Positions 24,521 to 33,719 of a stretch of 64,000 nucleotides of DNA are shown here, piece after piece. How positions within the stretch are numbered: the stretch's first letter is position 1; each line of letters starts with the position of its first letter. Source of the stretch: Flavobacterium piscis (GTDB lineage Bacteria; Bacteroidota; Bacteroidia; Flavobacteriales; Flavobacteriaceae). The stretch spans positions 496,001-560,000 of the forward strand of contig NZ_LVEN01000046.1 of the NCBI RefSeq assembly GCF_001686925.1. Reading direction: 5' to 3'. The notes under the pieces are model-generated. The model was not told the origin of the DNA, did no database searches, and saw only the letters and a list, made by a program, of their open reading frames with translations. The position numbers were made by a program, and so were the translations under genes.

Positions 24521-26824
24521 ATGGCCATTAAGAAAAACAAGCAACCTAATAGTAATAAAGATATTAACTACTATAAAAAGAAATTCTGGAGAGTTTTTGC
24601 ATATACCTTGTTGGGTATTTTAGCTTTCTTTTTATTTGCCTCTTGGGGATTATTCGGATCGATGCCTTCTTTTGAAGATTTAGAAAATCCGGATTCTAAT
24701 TTGGCAACAGAAATTATTTCATCTGATGGTGTAGTGATTGGTAAATATTTTAAAACCAACAGATCACAACTTAAATATTCAGATTTACCAAAAAACCTTG
24801 TGGATGCTTTGGTTGCAACCGAAGATGCCCGTTTTTATGAACATTCAGGAATTGATGGACGTGGAACTTTACGTGCTGCTTTTTCACTGGGAACCAACGG
24901 AGGAGCCAGTACCCTGACACAGCAGCTGGCAAAACAATTATTTCATCGCGGAGGATCTAGCTTTTTACCTTTTAGAATTGTGCAAAAGATAAAAGAATGG
25001 ATTATTGCCATTCGTCTGGAAAGGCAATATACCAAAAATGAGATTTTAGCAATGTACTGCAACGTTTATGATTTCGGAAATTACGCTGTTGGGGTAAGTT
25101 CGGCATCTCAAACTTATTTTTCTAAAGAACCTAAAGATTTAACTATAGACGAATCGGCAATATTGGTTGGAATGTTTAATAATTCATCTCTTTATAATCC
25201 GTTGCGCAACCCTGTTGGTGTTAAAAACCGTCGTGATGTGGTATTGGGTCAAATGGTAAAAGCCAAGATGATTACTGAATCTCAAAAAAATAAGTATAAG
25301 GCATTACCAATTGCATTAAAATTCAAATTAGAAAGCCACCGTGAAGGAACAGCTACTTATTTCAGAGAATATCTTCGTGATTACATGAAAAAATGGGTTG
25401 CCGAAAATAAAAAACCGGACGGTTCTGATTATGATATTTACAAAGACGGTTTAAAAATTTATACTACTATAGATTCAAGAATGCAGTTACATGCCGAAGA
25501 AGCGGTTTCTGAGCACATGAAAAATTTGCAACAACAATTTTTCATCGAACAAAAAAATAATAAAAACGCACCATTTGTAAATATCACTAAGGCAGAAACA
25601 GATAAACTTATGATGCAGGCCATGAAAAACTCAACGCGTTGGGCCATCATGAAAGATCTGGATAAAAGCGAAGATGATATCATTGCTTCATTCAAAGTAA
25701 AAACAAAAATGCGCATATTTACCTGGAAAGGTGAGCGTGATACTACAATGACTCCAATGGATTCTATCCGTTATTTCAAACACTTTTTACAATCTGGTTT
25801 AATGGCAATGGAGCCTCAAACCGGAAATATTAAAGCATGGGTTGGTGGAATCAATTATAAATATTTTCAATACGATCACGTAGGACAGGGAGCAAGACAA
25901 GTAGGTTCTACATTTAAGCCTTTTGTTTACGCAACCGCAATTGAGCAATTGAATATGTCTCCTTGTGATTCTATTCTTGACGGACCTTTTATGATTCACA
26001 AAGGGCGCCATAATGTTACTGCAGATTGGGAGCCAAGAAACTCTGATAACAGATATCGCGGAATGGTTACCTTAAAACAAGGTTTGGCCAACTCAATCAA
26101 TACCATTTCTGCAAAATTAATCGATCGTGTAGGACCGGAAGCTGTAGTTGAGTTAACGCATAAATTAGGGGTTAAAACCGAAATTCCGGCGCAGCCTTCT
26201 ATTGCTCTTGGTGCCGTAGATATTACGGTTGAAGATATGGTTGCTGCTTACAGCACATTTGCCAATCAGGGAGTGTATGTAAAACCACAATTTTTAAGCC
26301 GAATTGAGAATAAAAGCGGAGAGGTGATTTACGAACCAATTCCGGAATCTCATGATGTATTAAACAAAGATATTGCCTTTGCAGTAATCAAATTGCTTCA
26401 GGGAGTTACAGAAACCGGTTCTGGTGCACGTTTACGTACGCAAGGCGGTGGAAGTGGAGACAATCGATGGACGGGTTATCCTTATATGTTCAAAAATCCG
26501 ATTGCTGGTAAAACGGGAACAACTCAAAACCAATCTGATGGTTGGTTTATGGGAATGGTGCCTAATTTAGTAACCGGTGTTTGGGTAGGTTGCGAAGATC
26601 GTTCGGCACGTTTTAAAAGTCTAACTTACGGGCAAGGTGCAACTGCGGCATTGCCAATTTGGGGTTATTTTATGAAACTTTGTTATGCAGATCCGGGACT
26701 TCAGGTTTCGAAATCAGAGTTTGAGCGACCAAAAAATCTTTCTATAAAAGTAGATTGTTATAGTGCGCCAAAAGTAAAAGATACTACTGTAACAGAACAA
26801 AATACAGACGAATTCGAACTGTAA
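24521..26824 (+). CDS. Penicillin-binding protein 1A (bifunctional)
   Basis: 767 residues: cytoplasmic basic tail, one membrane anchor (about 26-46), glycosyltransferase-51 domain (EDARFYEHSGID catalytic Glu, then GASTLTQQLAKQL) and a transpeptidase domain with GSTFKPF (active Ser), NSINTI and AGKTGTTQ. Both catalytic centres look intact. It polymerises and crosslinks peptidoglycan at the inner membrane. A strong terminator follows at 26850, closing the ricT-gldH-PBP1A unit. Confidence 0.95.
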   Translation: MAIKKNKQPNSNKDINYYKKKFWRVFAYTLLGILAFFLFASWGLFGSMPSFEDLENPDSNLATEIISSDGVVIGKYFKTNRSQLKYSDLPKNLVDALVATEDARFYEHSGIDGRGTLRAAFSLGTNGGASTLTQQLAKQLFHRGGSSFLPFRIVQKIKEWIIAIRLERQYTKNEILAMYCNVYDFGNYAVGVSSASQTYFSKEPKDLTIDESAILVGMFNNSSLYNPLRNPVGVKNRRDVVLGQMVKAKMITESQKNKYKALPIALKFKLESHREGTATYFREYLRDYMKKWVAENKKPDGSDYDIYKDGLKIYTTIDSRMQLHAEEAVSEHMKNLQQQFFIEQKNNKNAPFVNITKAETDKLMMQAMKNSTRWAIMKDLDKSEDDIIASFKVKTKMRIFTWKGERDTTMTPMDSIRYFKHFLQSGLMAMEPQTGNIKAWVGGINYKYFQYDHVGQGARQVGSTFKPFVYATAIEQLNMSPCDSILDGPFMIHKGRHNVTADWEPRNSDNRYRGMVTLKQGLANSINTISAKLIDRVGPEAVVELTHKLGVKTEIPAQPSIALGAVDITVEDMVAAYSTFANQGVYVKPQFLSRIENKSGEVIYEPIPESHDVLNKDIAFAVIKLLQGVTETGSGARLRTQGGGSGDNRWTGYPYMFKNPIAGKTGTTQNQSDGWFMGMVPNLVTGVWVGCEDRSARFKSLTYGQGATAALPIWGYFMKLCYADPGLQVSKSEFERPKNLSIKVDCYSAPKVKDTTVTEQNTDEFEL

Positions 26825-26849
26825 TTTAAATTCTTTTAAATATAAAATT

Positions 26850-26900
26850 ATCCTTTTGTGATTTTCTGAATTTCAGAAAACACAAAAGGATTTTTTTTTG
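26850..26900 (+). terminator. Terminator after PBP1A
   Basis: ATCCTTTTGTG (26850-26860) pairs with CACAAAAGGAT (26881-26891), with an inner TTTTCTGAA/TTCAGAAAA stem, followed by nine T. Confidence 0.9.
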
Positions 26901-26916
26901 AATTGAGGGAAATTTT

Positions 26917-27010
26917 ACCGCAAAGAGCGCTAAGATATACGCAAAGTTCGCAAAGTATATTTATAAAAACTTTGCGAACTTTGCGGTTCTCCCTTTGCGG
27001 GCTTTGCGGT
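26917..27010. repeat. CGCAAAG-family inverted repeat
   Basis: It begins ACCGCAAAG (26917) and ends CTTTGCGGT (27010). Inside, GCAAAGTTCGCAAAGT (26941-26956) and ACTTTGCGAACTTTGC (26969-26984) are perfect complements. This is the clearest member of the window-wide family and lies after a terminator, so it is unlikely to be needed for termination. Confidence 0.85.
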
Positions 27011-27103
27011 TAAAAAGTAGATTTTATTTTTTACGAAATCGTTATAATTTAATCTAAAAATGGTATTTTTATCAAAAATATACGGTAATAAAGACCATTT
27101 GTT

Positions 27104-27805
27104 ATGATTACAAAAAAAGTAAATAACGTTCAGGAGGCTACAGAAGGAATAGAAAACGGAATGACCATTATGTTCGGTGGTTTTGGTTTATGCGGAATTC
27201 CTGAAAATACTATAGCAGCATTAGTAAAAACAACAGTTTCAGATTTAACTTGTATTTCGAACAATGCAGGGGTTGATGATTTTGGTTTGGGATTGCTTTT
27301 GCAGAAAAAACAAATCAAAAAAATGATTTCGTCTTATGTAGGCGAAAATGCTGAGTTCGAACGCCAGATGCTTTCCGGAGAACTTGAAGTTGAATTGACG
27401 CCTCAGGGAACTTTAGCCGAGCGTTGTCGTGCAGCACAAGCCGGAATTCCCGCTTTTTTTACACCAGCAGGTTACGGAACCGAAGTTGCCGAAGGAAAAG
27501 AAGTTCGTGAATTCAACGGAAAGATGCACATCATGGAGCAAGCTTTCAAAGCTGACTTCGCCATTGTAAAAGCCTGGAAAGGTGACGAAGCCGGAAATCT
27601 TATTTTTAAAGGAACCGCCAGGAACTTCAATGCATGCATGGCTGGAGCTGCGAAAATTACTATTGCTGAGGTCGAAGAATTAGTTCCCGTTGGTACTTTA
27701 GATCCCAATCAAATTCATATTCCGGGAATTATGGTACAGCGTATTTTTCAGGGAGAAAAATTTGAGAAAAGGATTGAGCAGAGAACTGTGAGGCAGAGAG
27801 CTTAA
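27104..27805 (+). CDS. 3-oxoacid CoA-transferase subunit A
   Basis: 233 residues of the ScoA/AtoD-type alpha subunit: GMTIMFGGFGLCGIPEN near the N-terminus, then SNNAGVDDFGLG, and the C-terminal GIMVQRIFQGEKFEKRIE typical of subunit A. It transfers CoA between succinyl-CoA and 3-ketoacids such as acetoacetate. Its partner subunit B is not adjacent but at 29026-29679, beyond a beta-lactamase gene. Separate expression of A and B would be unusual for this heteromeric enzyme. Confidence 0.93.
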   Translation: MITKKVNNVQEATEGIENGMTIMFGGFGLCGIPENTIAALVKTTVSDLTCISNNAGVDDFGLGLLLQKKQIKKMISSYVGENAEFERQMLSGELEVELTPQGTLAERCRAAQAGIPAFFTPAGYGTEVAEGKEVREFNGKMHIMEQAFKADFAIVKAWKGDEAGNLIFKGTARNFNACMAGAAKITIAEVEELVPVGTLDPNQIHIPGIMVQRIFQGEKFEKRIEQRTVRQRA

Positions 27806-27831
27806 TTATAATTAGATAATTATTAAGTAGC

Positions 27832-27844
27832 GCAACAATGTTGC
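27832..27844. promoter_or_regulatory. Second copy of the GCAACAATGTTGC palindrome
   Basis: The identical 13-bp palindrome found at the Zur-like/MerC promoter (6714-6726, other strand reading). Here it lies 26 bp after the CoA-transferase A stop and about 185 bp before the beta-lactamase start, followed by TTTAATTGCAATTT. No promoter of good quality overlaps it. The rest of the 224-bp gap is AT-rich, with a loose inverted repeat and ATTATCTCATTAGC-type words. Confidence 0.35.
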
Positions 27845-28029
27845 TTTAATTGCAATTTATTTGTAATTCACTTGATAATAAAAGCATTATGTTTAATTAC
27901 ATAAAGTGAATGACTAAATAATGAGGTATTTTTTGAAAATATTTTTCCATTATTCAATTGCATGAAGTGAGTCATTATCTCATTAGCAAATTCACTAATT
28001 GACACATTAAAAAAAAGACAAATTAAACT

Positions 28030-28929
28030 ATGACTAAGCTTTTTAATATTATTCTGTTTTCCTTATTGTCTTTTTCGACTTTTGCGCAATCAACCAATGA
28101 ATTACGACAACAACTAAGTCAAATCATTTCGTCAAAAAATGCAACAGTTGGACTTTCAATAAAGGGAATTGAAGATAAAGATACTTTAAGTATCAACGGA
28201 AACTTAAAAGTTCCTATGATGAGTGTTTTTAAGTTTCATATTGCCTTGACGGTTTTAGATAAAGTCGATCAGGGAAAACTTTCATTAACACAGGAAATTT
28301 TTATTAAAAAGAAAGATTTGCATGAAGATACCTGGAGCCCAATGAGGGAAGATTATCCTGATGGGAATGTGAATTTAACTTTAGATAAAGTATTAAGATA
28401 TACCATTTCGCACAGCGATAATAATGGTTGCGACATTCTAATTGATTTACTCGGAGGAACAAAAGAAGTTCAGAAATTCATCAATAAACAAGGAATTAAA
28501 GATTTCGTGATCAAAGTAAACGAGCAACAAATGCGAACCTGGGAAAATCTTTATGTGAATACAACTACTCCATTGGCAACAACAGTGTTACTGGAAAAGT
28601 TCTTTAAAGGACAAATTCTAAAAGAAAGCACTACAAAGTATCTGTACCAAATAATGGTCGAAACATCGAGAGGTCTTACTTGGATGAAAGCTGGACTTCC
28701 TAAAAATACCGAACTGGCTCACAGAACAGGAATATCAGGAACCAACGATGATAATTTGAGAGTGGCAATGAATGATATTGGAATTGTAAAACTCCCAAAC
28801 GGGAAACATTTTATTCTATCCGTTTATTTAAAAAATATCACAGAAAAACAAGAAGATACAGAGAAATTAATTGCAGATATAACAAAGGTAACCTGGGATT
28901 ATTTCATCAAAAAAGACAGAACAAATTAG
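28030..28929 (+). CDS. Class A beta-lactamase (subclass A2-like)
   Basis: 299 residues with signal peptide (MTKLFNIILFSLLSFSTFAQ). Catalytic motifs: SVFK (S70xxK), HSDNNGCD (S130DN), an omega loop NEQQMRTWENLYVN supplying Glu166 and Asn170 equivalents, and HRTGISGT in place of the KTG motif (Arg for Lys). This is the pattern of Bacteroidota class A subclass A2 enzymes, which hydrolyse penicillins and often cephalosporins. Its spectrum cannot be read from sequence. It interrupts the CoA-transferase gene pair and is flanked by AT-rich inverted repeats, suggesting later insertion. Confidence 0.92.
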   Translation: MTKLFNIILFSLLSFSTFAQSTNELRQQLSQIISSKNATVGLSIKGIEDKDTLSINGNLKVPMMSVFKFHIALTVLDKVDQGKLSLTQEIFIKKKDLHEDTWSPMREDYPDGNVNLTLDKVLRYTISHSDNNGCDILIDLLGGTKEVQKFINKQGIKDFVIKVNEQQMRTWENLYVNTTTPLATTVLLEKFFKGQILKESTTKYLYQIMVETSRGLTWMKAGLPKNTELAHRTGISGTNDDNLRVAMNDIGIVKLPNGKHFILSVYLKNITEKQEDTEKLIADITKVTWDYFIKKDRTN

Positions 28930-29012
28930 ATAATTAGAAAATGTGATAATTAGATAATTGATTGATTATTGCGTAAAGTAATGCATTATCTAATTATCTA
29001 ATTTCCAAACAT
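28926..29012. repeat. ATTAGATAATTAG-type inverted repeat after beta-lactamase
   Basis: AAATTAGATAATTAG words (28923-28957) face CATTATCTAATTATCTAATTT (28991-29002 region) across a short spacer, making an AT-only hairpin. It fills the whole gap between the beta-lactamase stop and CoA-transferase subunit B. Similar ATTATCTCATTAGC words precede the beta-lactamase near 27974-28000. Confidence 0.65.
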
Positions 29013-29025
29013 ACACATTGTACTT

Positions 29026-29679
29026 ATGTTGACAAAAGAAGATATTGCAAAACGAATTGCAAAAGAAGTAAAAGACCGTTATTTTGTTAATCTTGGCATC
29101 GGGATTCCGACTTTGGTAGCAAATTACGTTAGAGAAGATATAGCAGTTGAATTTCAAAGCGAGAATGGCGTTTTGGGTATGGGGCCTTTTCCTTTTGCGG
29201 GAGAAGAAGATGCTGATATTATCAATGCAGGAAAGCAAACCATTACGACGTTGCCGGGAGCAAGTTTCTTTGATTCGGCTTTTAGCTTTGGAATGATTCG
29301 CAGCCAGAAGGTAGACTTGACGATTTTAGGTGCGATGGAAGTTGCTGAAAACGGTGATATTGCCAATTGGAAAATTCCGGGAAAAATGGTAAAAGGAATG
29401 GGAGGCGCAATGGATTTGGTGGCTTCCGCCGAAAATATCATTGTGGCCATGATGCACGTCAATAAAGCAGGAGAATCTAAAATCTTAAAAAAATGCACTT
29501 TACCATTAACAGGCGTAGGATGCGTTAAAAAGGTTGTAACCGAATTAGCAGTTCTCGAAGTGACTGAAAAGGGTTTTAAGCTCTTAGAACGCGCGCCAGG
29601 TGTTTCAGTCGAGCATATCATCGCCTCGACAGAAGCTGATTTAATTATTGAAGGCGAAATTCCTGAAATGGCTATTTAG
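29026..29679 (+). CDS. 3-oxoacid CoA-transferase subunit B
   Basis: 217 residues of the ScoB/AtoA-type beta subunit. It contains the catalytic glutamate block VEFQSENGVLGMGP (Glu forms the CoA thioester) and MVKGMGGAMDLV. Together with the product of 27104-27805 it would form the ketoacid CoA-transferase. It ends the plus-strand run; a terminator follows at 29739. Confidence 0.93.
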   Translation: MLTKEDIAKRIAKEVKDRYFVNLGIGIPTLVANYVREDIAVEFQSENGVLGMGPFPFAGEEDADIINAGKQTITTLPGASFFDSAFSFGMIRSQKVDLTILGAMEVAENGDIANWKIPGKMVKGMGGAMDLVASAENIIVAMMHVNKAGESKILKKCTLPLTGVGCVKKVVTELAVLEVTEKGFKLLERAPGVSVEHIIASTEADLIIEGEIPEMAI

Positions 29680-29738
29680 ATTTACAACCAAACGATTTAT
29701 GCCCCAAAGGCTCAAAGAGACAAAGTTTTTTTAATAAC

Positions 29739-29770
29739 AAAACCGCCTGATTTGGCGGTTTTTGTTTTTT
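29739..29770 (+). terminator. Terminator after CoA-transferase B
   Basis: AAAACCGCC (29739-29747) pairs with GGCGGTTTT (29754-29762), followed by TGTTTTTTAT. ACAAAG-family words flank it on both sides (29700-29730 and 29785-29815). Confidence 0.85.
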
Positions 29771-29817
29771 ATACTTTTTAAAATTTCTTTGCGACTTGGT
29801 GTCTTTGTGGCAATATG

Positions 29818-32472
29818 TTACAATGTAAAACTCATGCGTCCAAAGTAGTAAGCTCCCGTAGTTCCCATTTGCACAGGTGCATATTTGAAAACTCCGTAAT
29901 AACTGTTCTCGTAAATTTGTCTGTCCGGGAAAATATCAAATAAGTTGTTGGCTCCCAAAGCAATCTGGATTTTTGGAGTTATTTTATAAGCAACAGTCAT
30001 ATCTGTAACTACTTTTCCGTTGTGTTTCTGGATGCCTCCAAAAGGGAAACCATCACGAATTACTTCTCCAAAATAAGTATTTCTTAATAAGAAATTCCAT
30101 TTTGTTAAACTGTAATTAATGGCAAAAGTCCCTTTGTGTTTAGGAGTGTTGGTCTCGATCAGACTTCTTTCCTGAGGCCCGTAATATACATCTTCCTGTC
30201 CTACGAATAAAGCCGGAATATTATTCAGCTGATCATCAACTTTATTGTCGTTGTAGTTGTACAATAACGAAAGATTCATTTTTCCCTGACCAACATTCAT
30301 GTCATAATCAATTACAACGTCAACTCCGTTTGTGGTCGTGTTGATGGCATTGGTAAAGAAACGTCCGGTTTGTGCGCCATATTGAGCAAACAAATCACGA
30401 AGCGCAGGAACTGGATCTCCATAAGCATCATTTCCTAAGTTTCCTGTAAGGATGATTCGGTTGTCGATTCTAATGTGATAGTAATCAGCCGTAATATGTA
30501 ATTTTTTTGTTGGAGAATAAACGATTCCAAAACTGTAGTTTTTCGATGTTTCTTCTTTTAGTTTAGGAATTCCAAGCTCTTTAGCAACATCGCTATCATT
30601 TCTAAAAATTCCCGAATTCAGTATTTGTCCGTCAACAGCATCGGTGGCAATATTGTTGAAGTATTGCTGGTGCAATGATGGCGCTCTAAAACCAGAACTA
30701 ATCGCTCCACGAACAAATAGATTGTCTAAGATTTTATATCTGGCAGATAATTTTCCGTTAATTGTATTTCCAAAATCAGTAAAATCTTCGTAACGACCTG
30801 CGACGCCAATCAATAATTTCTCCGTAATATCGGCCTCAACATCAGCATAAACTCCAACGCTGTTTCTGTTCTCATTCACTTCATTCAAAGGAGAAAATCC
30901 CGGGAATGATTGTGCTCCGCCATTGATATAAGAGTTTTCTTCGCCAGGAACAATTTTGTATTTTTCAAAACGATATTCACCTCCAAATGCCACATTCAAT
31001 CCATGAAAAATATCTTTATATAATCTCGAAATGTCAGCATTTACCGTGTTTTGCAGGAAAGAGTGATTTCCCGCTTTAAAATCTGTTTGGCCATTATCGC
31101 CTAACGAAACGTTGTTGGTATTCGATACATCATAAATAAATTTGTTTTCACCGATAGTATTGCTCACATCCAGTTTCCATTCTCCAAATTTGAATTTAAA
31201 ACCAACGGAAGAAGAAAGATCTGTTACAACAGAATTCAATTCAGGTTGAAATCCGAAAGGGAAAATAGAAGCCACCACATTTTCAGTTTCACTTGGTAAA
31301 CGTCTGAAACCGTAACCTGTACCTTCTCTATGGCTTACGCCTCCGTTTGCATAAAACTCAATTTGATCGTTTAATGGAATCGATGAATTAAAAAATCCCT
31401 GAATATTCTGGATTTTTGCATCTCCAATCTGAAAATTAAAATCATCACGAGTCAAACCATTTTGAGCCAATAGATTATCATCAATCTGGCGTGACTGTGC
31501 CGGATTATCAGCAAAATCATAAGCGAAGAAATTACCTTCAGCCGATTGATCAAAAATAATCAGGTTATTATTTTGAGAACGATTGGTTTTCTGGCGATCA
31601 TTAAATTCAGCCGAAAGGTTGATAAAACCACCTTTGTTACCAATTTTTGTTCCGTAGTTTAAGTTTACATTTGTGGTCTGTCCATCATTTCTGGATGTCG
31701 AACCATAAGTAGCGTTTACTTCTAAACCGGCATTGTCTTTTAAAACCAGATTGATTACACCCGCAATCGCATCAGAGCCATATTGCGCTGCTGCACCATC
31801 ACGTAAAACTTCAATTCTTTTGATTGCTGAAGCTGGAATCGCACTTAAATCTGTTCCAACAGAACCATTTCCTACCGTATTTTGATAATTTACCAATGAT
31901 GTAGTATGTCTTCTTTTTCCGTTAATCAAAACCAAAACCTGATCCGGGCCTAAGCCTCTTAACGAAGCCGGATCGATATGTTCCGTTCCATCCGCAGAAG
32001 ATTGTCTGTTAGAGTTAAAAGAAGGAATCAAATAGGTCAAAATATCATTTGTGGTAGTTTGTGGTGTTGTATTTCTGATTTTTGCCAGGTTTACAACATC
32101 AACCGGAACTGCTGTTTCGAGTTTGCTTTTATTAGGATTTCTAGTTCCTACGACTACAATTTCATCTAGACTATTATTTTCTAAAGCCAATTGTACTTCG
32201 ATAATATGATCCTTTGCAACGACTTCTTTGGTTTGATATCCAAATAACGAAACAATAAGTGTTGGATTATTTGCTGAAGCATTAATCGTAAACTTTCCTA
32301 AAGCATCGCTTGACGCATTAATTTGAGTTCCTTTAATCAGGATTGTAGCAAACTCCAGAGGATTTCCGTTTTCATTTGTAATCGTTCCTTTTATCTCGTG
32401 ACTTTGCGCAAAAAATAAAGTGCTGGATAAAATAAGAATTGCTGTTATGACAATTTTTAATTTTTTTCTCAT
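29818..32472 (-). CDS. TonB-dependent receptor
   Basis: 884 residues. The signal peptide (KLKIVITAILILSSTLFFAQ) is followed by a carboxypeptidase-like domain (about 25-105, EIKGTITNENGNPLEFATI), a plug domain with VVVGTRNPNKSK, PASLRGLGPDQVLVLINGKRRH and IERIEVL-like RIEVLRDGAAAQYG, and a long beta-barrel ending in FGRMSFTL. The GRRH / DGAAAQYGSDAIAG form is typical of a proteobacterial-style ligand receptor group rather than SusC. No SusD partner is adjacent. The substrate is unknown. It is monocistronic. Confidence 0.93.
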   Translation of the reverse strand: MRKKLKIVITAILILSSTLFFAQSHEIKGTITNENGNPLEFATILIKGTQINASSDALGKFTINASANNPTLIVSLFGYQTKEVVAKDHIIEVQLALENNSLDEIVVVGTRNPNKSKLETAVPVDVVNLAKIRNTTPQTTTNDILTYLIPSFNSNRQSSADGTEHIDPASLRGLGPDQVLVLINGKRRHTTSLVNYQNTVGNGSVGTDLSAIPASAIKRIEVLRDGAAAQYGSDAIAGVINLVLKDNAGLEVNATYGSTSRNDGQTTNVNLNYGTKIGNKGGFINLSAEFNDRQKTNRSQNNNLIIFDQSAEGNFFAYDFADNPAQSRQIDDNLLAQNGLTRDDFNFQIGDAKIQNIQGFFNSSIPLNDQIEFYANGGVSHREGTGYGFRRLPSETENVVASIFPFGFQPELNSVVTDLSSSVGFKFKFGEWKLDVSNTIGENKFIYDVSNTNNVSLGDNGQTDFKAGNHSFLQNTVNADISRLYKDIFHGLNVAFGGEYRFEKYKIVPGEENSYINGGAQSFPGFSPLNEVNENRNSVGVYADVEADITEKLLIGVAGRYEDFTDFGNTINGKLSARYKILDNLFVRGAISSGFRAPSLHQQYFNNIATDAVDGQILNSGIFRNDSDVAKELGIPKLKEETSKNYSFGIVYSPTKKLHITADYYHIRIDNRIILTGNLGNDAYGDPVPALRDLFAQYGAQTGRFFTNAINTTTNGVDVVIDYDMNVGQGKMNLSLLYNYNDNKVDDQLNNIPALFVGQEDVYYGPQERSLIETNTPKHKGTFAINYSLTKWNFLLRNTYFGEVIRDGFPFGGIQKHNGKVVTDMTVAYKITPKIQIALGANNLFDIFPDRQIYENSYYGVFKYAPVQMGTTGAYYFGRMSFTL

Positions 32473-32651
32473 TGGTAATTTAGTTTTGTAATTGATTTAA
32501 TAATTATTCAAAGATCCAATAGAACGGGTATTTGTCTACTACTTAGATAGGATAATGAATAAAATGCAAATGTAATTGTAAATAATCAAAATTGATTTAT
32601 AAAATGATATTATTTGTAAGTTGATGGTGTCAGTTTTTGAATTTAATGAAA

Positions 32652-32659
32652 TATCTTTG
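32652..32659 (+). promoter_or_regulatory. -7 element TATCTTTG before the SAM-hydrolase-family gene
   Basis: TATCTTTG fits TAnnTTTG, 23 bp before the ATG at 32683. A TTG exists at 32637-32639 but only 12 bp upstream, so the -33 element is uncertain. Confidence 0.5.
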
Positions 32660-32682
32660 CTGAAAATTTAAAAAGAAAAAAA

Positions 32683-33570
32683 ATGAAAGTACGTTTATTA
32701 CTTTTTTTGTGCGCTATTACTTTTAATAGTTTCGCACAAAATAATGTATTAGTTTTTCAATCAGATTTTGGTTTGAAAGATGGGGCAGTATCTGCGATGA
32801 AAGGGGTAGCAATGGGAGTTTCGACCGATATTAAAATATTTGATGTTACTCATGAAATCCCGGCATTTAATATTTGGGAAGCAGCATATCGTTTGTCGCA
32901 AACGGCTCAATATTATCCTGCTGGAACCGTATTTGTATCAGTTTGTGATCCGGGAGTAGGTACAGCAAGGCATTCTGTGGTTTTGTTAACCAAGTCAGGT
33001 CATTATTTTGTAACTCCGGATAACGGAACTTTGACTCTAATTGCAGAACAATTAGGAATTCAGGAAATTCGCGAGATCGATGAAGTAAAAAACCGTCGTC
33101 AAAACTCAAACGAATCGTATACTTTTCATGGTCGTGATGTGTATGCTTATACAGGAGCTCGTTTAGCATCTAAAACCATTACTTTTGAACAAGTGGGACC
33201 AAAATTACCAAACGAAGTAGTAAAAATCGATTACCAAAAACCGGTTTTCGAAAAAGGCATCATCAAAGGTGGAATTCCGATTTTAGATATTCAATACGGA
33301 AATGTATGGACAAATATCGACAAGAAAGCTTTTGCTAATTTAGATTTGAAAGCAGGTGATTTTGTTAAAATCCAGATTTTCAACGGAACTAAAAAAGCAT
33401 ACGAAGGAAAATTGAAACTGGTAAATACTTTTGGAGAAGTTGCCGTAGGTACTGATGTTTGTTACTTCAACAGTCTTTTAAACTTTTCATTGGCCGTAAA
33501 CCAGGGAAGTTTTTCAGCAAAACATAAAATTTACAGCGGAGCTGACTGGAGTATTCTACTTAGTAAATAA
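32683..33570 (+). CDS. SAM hydroxide adenosyltransferase family protein with signal peptide
   Basis: 295 residues of the DUF62 family (SAM hydrolase, related to fluorinase and chlorinase). Family motifs are present: FQSDFGLKDGAVSAMKG, VCDPGVGT, FVTPDNGTL and FHGRDVYAYTGARLA. These enzymes split S-adenosylmethionine to adenosine and methionine. The first 18 residues (MKVRLLLFLCAITFNSFA) are a clear signal peptide, which would place the enzyme in the periplasm, where SAM is not expected. Either the substrate differs or SAM/adenosyl compounds reach the periplasm. Confidence 0.9.
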   Translation: MKVRLLLFLCAITFNSFAQNNVLVFQSDFGLKDGAVSAMKGVAMGVSTDIKIFDVTHEIPAFNIWEAAYRLSQTAQYYPAGTVFVSVCDPGVGTARHSVVLLTKSGHYFVTPDNGTLTLIAEQLGIQEIREIDEVKNRRQNSNESYTFHGRDVYAYTGARLASKTITFEQVGPKLPNEVVKIDYQKPVFEKGIIKGGIPILDIQYGNVWTNIDKKAFANLDLKAGDFVKIQIFNGTKKAYEGKLKLVNTFGEVAVGTDVCYFNSLLNFSLAVNQGSFSAKHKIYSGADWSILLSK

Positions 33571-33597
33571 GAAGTAAAACTATCTATACGAAATAAG

Positions 33598-33626
33598 AAA
33601 ACCGCCTAATTAGGCGGTTTTTGTTG
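33598..33626. terminator. Terminator (perfect 24-bp palindrome)
   Basis: AAAACCGCCTAATTAGGCGG continues to a perfect 24-bp palindrome (33598-33621) followed by TTTGTTGTTT. The gap onward to 33719 contains CTTTGCGAC/ CTTAGTGTCTTTG repeat words. Confidence 0.85.
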
Positions 33627-33719
33627 TTTATAATCTTTGCGACTTAGCGTCTTTGCGAGATTTTTTTCTTTCTTCAACTTTGCAAAAAAAACTTAGTGTC
33701 TTTGTAGCAAAAGTCTTTT

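Noticed and set aside
28030..28929. Beta-lactamase as part of an integron or IS composite
   Set aside because: No integrase, attC site, terminal inverted repeats or transposase lies near; only AT-rich hairpins were found.
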